Part shown: positions 1 through 10,200 of the stretch, in pieces
How the letters are laid out: each line of letters opens with the position of its first letter
Position numbering within the stretch: position 1 is the first letter of the stretch
From: Trichoplusia ni
Taxonomy: Eukaryota; Arthropoda; Insecta; Lepidoptera; Noctuidae
Length of the DNA: 64,000 nucleotides
Direction of reading: 5' to 3'
NCBI RefSeq assembly: GCF_003590095.1
Contig: NC_039491.1
Span: 2,914,001 to 2,978,000, forward strand
Program-made: the position numbers and the translations under genes
Notes under the pieces: generated by a model
Told to the model about the DNA's origin: nothing
Database searches by the model: none
The model's input: the letters and a program-made list of their open reading frames with translations, nothing else

Positions 1-290
1 ACAGATATAATAAAGAAGAATAAAATCGTTTTATTATCCCTAATATTGCGTGATATTGCCATCTAGGAATAAGGGGTTGACAGTACTTGACAGGAAATTT
101 TAGTTACTTGACGTGACGCTAACTTCATCTTTCTGAATGAAACGTCATTGTGTTTTATCAATCGGAATAAATCACGTTATTTATTTGCTGGATAATTAGT
201 ATGTGACCCATAACAAAGTTTATAATTAAACACCCAGAAAGTTATATTCATTAGAATTTTGTGACCGGTGGCAGAAATAACTCATAAACC
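1..290 (+). promoter_or_regulatory. Upstream region of CDC5L
   Basis: AT-rich DNA immediately before the CDC5L start codon. It must contain the promoter and 5' leader if transcription starts locally. I see no convincing TATA box or initiator, so the transcription start is not placed. No other gene or repeat was recognised here. Confidence 0.4.
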
Positions 291-3200
291 ATGCCGCGGA
301 TTATGATAAAGGGTGGCGTTTGGCGCAACACCGAGGTTTGTGATTTTACCTGAATTACGCACGGATAAATCGCTGGGATTCTTGCTCTAGAAGTAATTTT
401 ATGTTTAATTGTCTGTTTAGGATGAAATCCTTAAAGCGGCGGTAATGAAATATGGGAAAAACCAATGGTCCCGTATTGCATCGCTGCTGCACAGGAAGTC
501 CGCAAAACAATGCAAAGCTCGTTGGTACGAGTGGCTGGATCCGAGCATCAAGAAGACAGAATGGTCTCGCGAGGAGGACGAGAAGCTGCTGCACTTGGCC
601 AAGCTCATGCCCACACAATGGAGGACCATTGCTCCTATCATTGGACGTACAGCAGCACAATGCCTCGAAAGATACGAATATTTACTGTAAGTTATATTTG
701 TAAAAAAAAATGAAAATTGGTGATATTTATATTTAGAAATCTAAAGTTCATTTTCATTAATGATAATCTGAATATTCAGCATAAATTTATATAACCTGTT
801 TGCTGTGATTTTCAACGAACTTGAATTTTAGATATCTTGCTAATAGGAAATTATTCATGATCATAGTTTGATATAATCTATTTACTCTGTTAACTTTAAT
901 CATTCAGCGATCAAGCTCAAAAGAAGGAAGAAGGGGAGGATATGGGTGATGATCCCCGCAAGCTAAAGCCAGGAGAAATAGATCCCAACCCAGAGACAAA
1001 ACCAGCCAGACCTGATCCAAAGGACATGGATGAAGATGGTAAGTGCAACAACCCTGATAATCTGGTGATGAAGATTAGAAATATATATGTTTATGTACAC
1101 CTGTGGACCACATTAGGCTAAATTGAGTTGTTGATTTTTAGCCAACAGCTTTGCCAGTGCCAGATAATCAATCACTTCTTTAATATCCTTGTGCTTGATC
1201 AAAAAAAAATTGTGGTCAATACTAATTGTCTCCATTTTTACCCACCAAAACCATTTATCTAGAAACTTATATCACACTGATTATGCAAAAGTAGGTCAAA
1301 TATGAAAACTGTAGAAAAAAAGATATTGTAACACATTCTCATAAAAAAATATTTTTTTTTAGAACTTGAAATGCTGTCAGAAGCCCGAGCTCGTCTTGCC
1401 AACACACAAGGGAAAAAGGCAAAGAGGAAGGCCCGTGAAAAGCAGTTGGAGGAGGCACGGAGACTGGCTGCCTTGCAAAAGAGGAGGGAACTGAGTGCTG
1501 CGGGCATTGCTGTCCCAATCAGGTAAGGGTTTCTCTAACAAAGAGATTTCATAAACATCTTTATCCTTATACCATTCCTTAGAAAATATAAGATGTTTAT
1601 ACTTGTATGTTCTACCTTTCAGATTACAGAACCCCTATAACCATGAACATCTTTCCTGCTTTCTAGATAGTATATAAATCTTATATATATAGTTATAGAA
1701 ATCTTTAAAAATCAATTCAGTTTTAAATTATATCTTTATTTTCATAGGCGAAAGAAGAAGCGTGGTGTTGACTACAACTCTGAGATACCTTTTGAGAAGA
1801 AACCTTCAGCTGGGTTTTATGATACGTCTACGGAAGTAGTAGACCCAATGGCGCCAGATTTCTCTAGACTGAGACAACAGCATCTTGATGGAGAATTACA
1901 ATCAGAAAAGGAAGAGGTAAGGCATCACAAGCATAAATAAAGTGTGTTGTTATATTTCCATGATTTTCTTCTAGTTTAAAAGTCTTGATTGTAATGTTTG
2001 TTGTAGAGAGACAGACGTAAGGACAAGCAGAAGTTAAAACAACGCAAAGAGAATGATGTGCCTCAAGCTATGCTGCAGGGCGACCAGCCGGCGAGGAAGC
2101 GTAGCAAACTGGTGCTACCGGAACCACAAGTTACTGATCAGGTAATGTATTAGTACCTAAGAGGGTGAATGTGTGACTGATGAATAATCTTCCACCAATT
2201 TCGGTAACTGCGACTGCTTCGACTCTATTGGCGTGCGTGCGTGTGTCGAGCTCTCGACTCATCTCGTTTGGCATCCAGCTCAGAAAGCCGGCGTTCTTCA
2301 AAGTGATTGATATATGTTGTGTGTTGCATGCAGGAGCTGCAGCAGGTGGTGAAGCTGGGCCGCGCGTCGGAGGCGGCGCGCTCGTGCGCGGGCGGCGCGG
2401 GCGCGCCCACGGACGCGCTGCTGGCGCAGTACGCGCTCGCGCCCGCCGCGCCCGCCGCGCTGCGCACGCCGCAGCCGCATCACGACAGGTCCGCTGCTCC
2501 ACACCGCGAGACAAGATAACAGTGGCGAGCCACTAAAGTGCCCTGAACACATAACACGTTGACATAACTGCAAATGCACCACACATGCCATTTTATTGTG
2601 ATCATTTTATATTGCACTTATAACCAATTGCATTCATTCACCTTTTCCAGTAAACCATGATTAATTTCAACCAACCAATAATGTCCTTGTCTGTTGTAGG
2701 ATCTTAATGGAAGCACAGAACGTCATGGCCCTGACCCACGTGGATACCCCCCTGAAGGGAGGTCTGAACACTCCATTGCATCAGACAGACTTCTCCGGCT
2801 CACTGCCGCAGGGACAAGCCGTGGCTACGCCCAACACTGTGCTAGTTACACCATTCAGGTATGGTCTTACTATATACACACATAATTATTATTCCTTAAA
2901 GGATTTTGATGCAGTTTGCACATTCAAAACCTAAAAGTGATTGTTTTTTCCTCTCTTATTCTCTAACTGTAAATCTCTGCCCAACTCAGATCTTCACGCA
3001 GCGAAGTATCAACACCGGGCAGCTTTAATACGCCTAGTCAAGCAGCGGCAACACAGCCAGGACTACTTGTATGTATAACTTATTAATATATCATTGAAGT
3101 TTTATAACACACTGGCTGTGAAATCTTGACAACATAAAGAGAACAGTGCTTTGGACTAGATATCATTTGTTTGTTTGGTTGCTTGACAGACACCGGGACT

Positions 3201-6193
3201 TCGGGACAAGTTGAGCATCAATCCTGAAGACAGAATGAGTACTGGCGATACTCCTCAAGCCGCAGTTCAAATACAGAAACAGGTAACAATAAACTTATTT
3301 TAAATGTATGTTAAGCTCAATTCTGCTGAACTACTTTATGCTATACTATACTGCTAAACTATTTTATGCAGAGCGACAATTGAAAATCTAGTTAAAATAT
3401 CTGTAGATAGTTTGAATTTCTTAAAAGAACTCAAGGAAGACTTGTTTTTCTGTGGTTGGATCAGAAATGTTTCTTTAGTCAACCACAATTGTATACTTAT
3501 CTACTAAATCTCAGTAAAATAAATAAACATAAATCATATATTACAGCAAAAAGCATCAGTTCGCAACGCTTTATCGTCGCTACCGACACCTCGCAACGAT
3601 TACGAGATCGTAGTACCGGACCAGGAGGACGAACTCATGGAGAGCTCTGCATCAGACGCTCATGTTGAAGATCAGGCCGACGCCGACGCTAGGCTGCAAC
3701 AAGAACAGGAGGAATTGCGTATGTTGTAATTTCGGCATCGCCGAGCCGTAGTCCAGATAATGAATCGGAGTTATTCATCCGCTTTGATTACGCTCGTTGT
3801 TTAATAGCAAGGCGAAAGGAAGGATGAAGATCTCATTCCAATTTGAAATGTGTACCTTTAAAACCACAGAGAGCTTTTTTTTCTTACACTATTGTTGTCT
3901 TTGTCTAAACTGGTCCGTGTGGTAGGCAAATATCTATTTGTATTTACGTGAGTTAACGCAGCCCCTCCCGTGTCGCGCAGGGCTGGCGGCGCTGGCGCGG
4001 CGCTCGGCGGCGGTGGTGCGCGGGCTGGCGCGGCCGGCCGAGCTCAACGCGGGCGTGCTGCGCGGCGCCGCGGGGGGCGCGCTGTCCGCGCTGCAGCTCG
4101 CCGAGGACCTGCTCAAGCAGGAGATGCTCACCATGCTGCACTACGACGCGCTGCGGGACCCGCCGCCCGGTACGCAAGCTATTTGGAATATTTCACCTAG
4201 AATACATACTGCACGTGTATGATGCAATTGGTAAAAACAGCCCTAATATGGCCTACTCGTTGCTGAGGTCATTGCGAAAAAAGTAACAAAGAAATATAGC
4301 AATAAGACTGCATTAAATCTCTTCTACCCTCCACCAATTCCAGTTTCTCCTATATAAAACATCGAACATGTAGGAAAATACTGAGAAATGGACTTTATAC
4401 GGTGAATTATAGACCTTCTTAAAAAAAATGTCATCAGGTTACGTATTTTTGAGCACAAAATAAACATACATCTTTCATTCAGGTGTCGACAAAAAACGTG
4501 CAGTACAGTTACAAGCATCACACTTAGCGTTCTTGGAACAACATCCTTACGAGGAGTTCTCAGTGGAAGAGCTAGATGCTGCTAAGCTTGAGATGAAGAA
4601 GGAGATGGAGGTAGTGAAGGCGGGCATGGGCCACGGCGAGCTCAGCATGGACGCGTACACGCAAGTGTGGGAGGAGTGCCTGGCACAAGTAAGGACATAA
4701 TCCATTTGCTATCATAATTACAAAGTTGTTTTCGCGATGCCATGCAGACTTAAATCCTTGAATTTCTAGCTATTCTATTATTTCTTTTATATAATTCAGT
4801 TTGGTGGCTAGAGTAAATCGTTCTTCTGTATGTCTGTACGGTTAGCGATATTGTATATTGGTCATTTATTACGCCTTAATATCTTAACGCTATGTACACA
4901 ATCTGAAGTACTTCAGATTCTATATTGTAGGACGTGTTTTGTTTGTATATAAATAAAAGTCCTTTTGGGTTTCGGAAATTTGACAGTAGACCGCATTATA
5001 ATGTTATGTTTTCTTTCAGGTACTTTTCTTACCTGGACAAAATAGGTACACTCGTGCGAACTTAGCAAGTAAGAAGGACAGATTGGAATCAGCTGAGAAA
5101 CGTTTAGAACAGAATAGGAGTCACATGGCCAAAGAAGCAAAGAAATGTTCTAAAATGGAGAAGAAACTTAGGGTTTTGACAGGTGGGTTGAGTACAGACA
5201 GTATTAAAAAATGCCGCTCTGTAATATTTAAAACTAGTCTCATTCTGTCTGTTATAGTAATGATAGTATTGTTGACTACATTTTATAGATTATGTAAACG
5301 TAAACTTTATAGATACGTACTAGAGACCGTGAGAAACCAAACAAATAAAAATAAGAAAGACTTAATATAAAAACATATCTGGTACTCATAATTGGATTAC
5401 ATACAATCTATGCATTAAAAATTGATTTACTTAAATTTGCATTTTCACAGGGGGATATCAAAGTCGTGCGGCTTCATTGATCAAACAGTTCCAAGAGTTG
5501 CAGGATCAAATAGAGCAGGCCAACTTGGAACTGTCCACTTTCAAGTTCCTCGCCGAGCAAGAAAAGGCAGCCATTCCACGTAGGATCGAGGTATGTCGAT
5601 AATAATTATAAGAATTCAGCTTATAAAATCCATGAAATAAATGCACCTATTTCCCATAAAGCAGGAAGGGTTCCTGCCAGTGAAGCTCGTATTTTTTTAA
5701 GAATTATAATATTCATCCCTACTAATATTATAAATGCGAAAGTAACTCAGTCTGTCTGTCTGTGACGCCTTCACGTCTAAACTACTGAACGGATTTAACA
5801 AAATTTGGTACAGAGATAGAGTTGACCTTGAGAAAGAACATAGGATAGTTTTTATCCTGGACTTTTGAATAATTCTCTTGGAAACGCGATATAGCCGACC
5901 TCGACGCGGGCGAAGCCGCAGGCGAAAGCTATTTATTCAATATTTACATTCGCACACAAGGTTTATTACAAAATCAATCTCAATGAAATCAAAATCAAAA
6001 ACTCCCTGACAGCTCATATTTGATTTCCATTATAAACTTGTTTTGTTTTCAGTCGTTGACCGAAGACGTTAATCGGCAAACGGACAGAGAAAAACAACTT
6101 CAGAAAAGATATGCGGAACTTCAGGCAGAACTCGAGGATCTCCACAAAGGAAAACAACCCAAAGAAGTAGACGCGAAAGCCTCGGACGAGTAA
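291..6193 (+). CDS. CDC5L: CDC5L, cell division cycle 5-like Myb/spliceosome protein, complete, 16 exons
   Basis: Core subunit of the PRP19/CDC5L (NTC) complex, nuclear, required for pre-mRNA splicing catalysis and G2/M progress (family knowledge). Exons: 291-335, 421-686, 908-1038, 1363-1522, 1748-1916, 2007-2141, 2334-2488, 2700-2858, 2990-3068, 3190-3282, 3547-3718, 3981-4169, 4483-4688, 5020-5182, 5451-5590, 6053-6193. All introns are GT-AG. They total 2403 nt, or 800 aa; human CDC5L is about 802. Residues 8-55 and 56-106 are two Myb repeats with the regular Trp spacing ([36 protein letters not shown]). Residues 148-215 are very basic. Residues 390-490 carry many Thr-Pro sites (VDTPLKG, STPGSFNTP, GDTPQ), the kind that bind NIPP1 in vertebrates. 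Residues 655-790 are Lys/Glu/Gln-rich, likely coiled coil. Exons 7 and 12 are extremely GC-rich compared with the rest. The start follows TAAACC with a short upstream AT-rich leader. Poly(A) signals AATAAA lie at 6218-6223 and 6299-6304. Confidence 0.96.
5716..5932 (+). mobile_element. Degraded non-autonomous Helitron-like element in CDC5L intron 15
   Basis: The segment begins A|TCCCTACTAATATTATAAA and ends in the GC-rich GACGCGGGCGAAGCCGCAGG stretch followed by a damaged CTA-T terminus. This 5' and 3' arrangement matches the short non-autonomous Helitrons spread through butterfly and moth genomes (recalled, not searched). It lies wholly inside the intron between 5590 and 6053 and leaves both splice sites intact. 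The expected CTAGT end reads CTATT, so the copy is old or the exact boundary is off by a few bases. Confidence 0.65.
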
Positions 6194-6464
6194 ATTGTTA
6201 TATTTATATAATACAACAATAAATAATTATAATTAATTCAGGTTTTGTTCAAAATCAGTCGAATTTGAAATATGTATAACTATAATAGGCAGACAGAAAA
6301 TAAAATTAATTGTTAAGTGACAAAGTATTTTATTTTTTGTTTTATATACAACATGATTTACACTAAATATATCAAATTATTAAGTATTAAACCATAATAA
6401 GTTATAATTTTCGCTTAGAATTGAATAGCAAAATCATAAATACTATGTATCATTACTATAATTT
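6194..6464 (+). terminator. CDC5L 3' UTR and polyadenylation signals
   Basis: AT-rich DNA after the CDC5L stop codon with AATAAA at 6218-6223 and again at 6299-6304. Either could direct cleavage; the first is only 25 bases past the stop. Nothing else is seen before the SINE that follows. Confidence 0.55.
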
Positions 6465-6712
6465 GACGACCTCCGTGGTCGAGTGGCGTACGCACCGGTT
6501 TCAAGGTGTCGCTAGCTCTGAGGTCCCGGGTTCGATCCCCGGTCGGGTCAATGTAAAAATTCACATTTCTACATTGTCTCGGGTCTGGGTGTTTGTGGTA
6601 CCTTCGTTGTTTCTGAATTCCATAACACAAGTGCTTTAGCAACTTACTTTGGGTTCAGAACAATGTATGTGATGTTGTCCGCATTTATTTATTTATTTAT
6701 TTATTTATTTAT
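6465..6712 (+). mobile_element. tRNA-derived SINE of lepidopteran type
   Basis: The head (GACGACCTCCGTGGTCGAGT) carries RNA polymerase III box A at about 6476-6486 (TGGTCGAGTGG) and a perfect box B at 6529-6539 (GGTTCGATCCC). A non-tRNA body follows (GTCTCGGGTCTGGGTGTTTG ... ATGTATGTGATGTTGTCC), then an (ATTT)n tail at 6683-6711. I recognise this arrangement from moth SINEs. The (ATTT)n tail suggests mobilisation by a partner LINE. It sits between the converging 3' ends of CDC5L and FANCM. The tRNA-like head is not a functional tRNA because no cloverleaf acceptor pairing closes it. Confidence 0.85.
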
Positions 6713-7206
6713 AATTTATATCACAGTAGCGGTTAAAATCCAGGCCCGCTGGATACTGGCCATTACATCCTCTAATAGGACAGCCGCCTTCAATCTTAAT
6801 ATTATACTGTTATGTACATATTTTGCTCTCAGTCAACTACCGGGCAACACCGGTTTCCATAACAACAAGAATCAATAAAAATGTAGTTCGAAATGTCCTT
6901 TATTCAGTCTGAAAAATGTTGCGATTTGAACTATCTTTTGATCAGGCTTTGGCTAATCAAAAGAAACATCGCTAATCGCCGACTATAGCGATTTACCATA
7001 AACTTATTGTACTAGTGAGAAAGGGATAACAGAGACTAATAGAGACAACAGCTAGCATAGGAGATATGGTGACTGGCTACTTTATAAATGACTTATGAAT
7101 CATAACTCTTTGTTATAAGACCTCTTACTAATTGCTCCTTGGTTGGATCGTAAGGTTCGATCCTTGCATTACATAAACCAGTGAAGGTTGACCCTCATCA
7201 TCACGT
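6713..7206 (-). terminator. FANCM 3' UTR region
   Basis: Minus-strand sequence after the FANCM stop. A candidate AATAAA (plus-strand TTTATT at 6899-6904) lies about 300 bases past the stop. A box-B-like GGTTCGATCC at 7153-7162 stands alone and has no box A partner. No other gene is visible. Confidence 0.4.
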
Positions 7207-10200
7207 TCACCCGCTATCATCAGAATCACTGTGTATTAACCTCCTCTTAGGTTTATGTTTTTTCACAGCCACAGGGCTGTCTTCTTGACTACATATTCTT
7301 CTGGACTTCTTCTTGGCCTTCCTCTCTTCCTCTAACACCAATTCTGCTAGCTCCAGTTCCGATACTTCATTAACTTGTGTGAAACCGATGTGGGAGTCGA
7401 CACAAAAGCTATCCTAAAAGAAGAAACAAGGAATAAAGATAGAAAACTAGATCAATCTTCAATCGCCCCTTTATAAGAATAAGTATTTCGCTGTGGTCAA
7501 TACCAAAATCATTTGATAACATTGGTGTTTATTAGTAAATGCTAGAATAATCTGCAGGAGTAAATAAAAATAAAAGACTATTATTTCAAATAATCTGATA
7601 TAACTATTCTTGAAGACAGTGTCTATTGGGCCTTATAAAAACACTACTTACCATTTCATAGGTGTCATCCTCAACGTACTGTGACAACACGTCTTCTTTC
7701 CTGAACCTTGACGGTAGGTCAGGTATTTTAAAGCCTCCGCCTCTAATGGGGCTCCTGAAAATAATTGTCTCTTATAAAATGACAAGCTTTTTACATTCAG
7801 TAAATATGTTACTGAAATGTCCAAACATTAGTTTAAAATAACATCCTATTTTTTTCGGAATAAAATGTAACTTTTGTACATATTGTGTTCTTTACGTTGC
7901 TCTTCTGAACATTCATGCATTTCTACCTTGAAGCCATTTCTATTTACGTGAAAATACGACTAATAGACGAAGTCGTCATCACCACACTACTATATTTCCT
8001 AATTCCAACTTACTTGATAGACTTCAAGTAGACGGCCTGTATGTCTTCGTGGTGCGTGACGTTATCGTCGCAGATGAAGTCTATGATGCTGCCGACGCTC
8101 TCGTCTGACAGCTCATCACCGCTGTGACCTTCGTCGTCCGATAGTTCAGCTTCTAACTCCAAGAACTCGTGACCGGTCTTCTTTTTTTTCTTCTAAAAAT
8201 TACGTTATTATTGCAATGCATTTGTTAAAACCGTTCAAGACATATTCATGAAGGATGTATAGTAAATAGCTGTTCTACGAAGGGATGTGAGAAAAGTACC
8301 CTACTTTTTATTTTATTTTTAAATATGGAAGAATTAATCCTGTGCTGTACAAGCTGATAAAGCGCTATTGCAATAAAAAAACTGTGAACACTGCGGTAGT
8401 ACTTACTTTCCGAACTTTACGATAAGTTGTTGATCCGTTAGCATCTTGGCAAGGCGACCGTTTAGCGACAGAAAAGCTCTTCTCGTCACAAATAAAATCA
8501 TCATCACTGTCATCAAACGTTAGTTTGCGTTTCTGCGTCAATTCAGCTTTCTTAGGACTCTTCTTAAATATAGCGTCAAATTTACTTTTATCAATTTTTA
8601 GTTTGTTGTCGCGTCTAAACATTTGTAATGCGCTTAACTTATTATTTTTGTCATCATCATCTTCCTTTGCACCATTGAAATGTGGGTTCATATTTTCCTT
8701 TTGTGACAGCATGCGAGGTGGTGAAACAACAACATTAAAAACTGTCTTATCACTGTCGTTGTTCTTGTTCAATTTACTCGACGAAATAGCTGCTAGCACT
8801 TTTTCTTGTAATGTCATTCTTTTATCATTTTGACTTTCTAGCTTTGGTTTCTTATTGAAATATGGTGAAGATGTTACAGTATCACTTGAATCTAGCTTTC
8901 TCTTATTAGTCATTGGACTTTTATTACTATTTGAGGTTATATTAATGAATCCAGCGTTGTCGAAGTGTTTTGTTACGTCATATATTTGGGTATCGTTTGA
9001 ATCGCTGTCGCTATCGAGTATAGTAAGACTACACCTTAAGTTTCCGTGTGATGTTGACGCTACGGAATTTGTCGTTTCATTATAATATGAAGTTTTCCTT
9101 TTTTCTGCTTGAGTTAGAAGGATTGGTGAAACACTTCTTTCTTTTATTGCTACTCGCTCTGGAACTTTATTTTTATTTGCAGTTGATGTGTTACTATCTG
9201 TTGTATTAATCATATCCACTAATTGTGTTATCGTCATTAGACTCTTATTACTTGTATCAACTAAACTGTCCTTCATTACGCTTCTTTGTTTTAAAGCTCC
9301 ATCACTATTATTTGACGTTTCTGGTATCAACTGCTTTCTGCTAAACGGTGTTGAGCATTTCGCTCGATCTTTCTTCGTAGACAAAGATAGTTTACGAGGT
9401 TGGCTGCAGAGTATAGGCGAGGTAGGAATATCTTTGGCTTTCGGTCTACCAGACAAAATGGACGGACTTAAAGGATTTTCTGGATTGGGAGCTTTTTGGG
9501 ATTTTGTTTTCTGGGTATTATTGCTTTTGGTGGGTATAGCTGTTAGTTCTGGAGGTGTGTCATCTATTACGTCGTCAGCAAATATGTCATCGATACTATC
9601 TAGGCCGAAGAAACCTAATGCATCATTAGTTTCTTTTTCCTCAGGTACTACTTTGGTTATTTCCTTTTCTATAGCTTCTTCTGGACTACTTTCAGCGAAT
9701 ATATCGGCAATATCACCGATATCAAAATTATCAGACACTGCAGTATTGTTCTGTTCGTTGGCCTCCTTAAAAGGTTGTTCAGGCTCATTATCAGACAGAA
9801 AATCTGCCTCCAAGTCGAAATTATTAGTTACTGCCTCAACTTCTTCGTCTTTTGCCTTTTTAGAACATGCCAACACAGTGTCCGTATCAAAATATTCAAT
9901 TAGATCTATATCAGGTAGCTTTATATCTGATAGTGTTTGCTTAATGGTATTTGAAGATTTCTTTTGTGCTCTTAAATGTTGTATGTCGGTGCAGTCGCCA
10001 ATGTTCTTGCAAACATAGCAGACTTTATCTGGCTTTGTGTTATCTAAGCTTAGGTCAACAAGTAAACTGATCAAGCGAGTTGGAAGACTTCCACTGTTCT
10101 GTAAACCTAGATCATTTATAGATTTCGTATAAGACGTTGTTGATTTTGTTGAAGCGCTGAAGAGAGCTCTAATATCACCATATTTTTTTGGAGATTCGGT

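Noticed and set aside
2131..2591. Several Ala/Arg-rich open frames on both strands
   Set aside because: They arise from the very GC-rich CDC5L exon 7, where stop codons are rare in every frame.
3934..4222. Overlapping GC-rich open frames
   Set aside because: Shadows of CDC5L exon 12; only the frame continuous with the neighbouring exons is real.
6465..6545. Possible tRNA gene
   Set aside because: Box A and box B are present, but the acceptor stem does not close and the sequence runs on into a SINE body and (ATTT)n tail.
7153..7162. Isolated box B (GGTTCGATCC) in the FANCM 3' region
   Set aside because: No box A at tRNA spacing and no cloverleaf. Probably chance or a tiny SINE remnant.
9188..10018. 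276-codon open frame on the plus strand
   Set aside because: It is the antisense shadow of FANCM exon 15, whose Ser/Asp/Lys/Asn-rich codons rarely produce stops on the other strand. It has no domain and no splice or start context.
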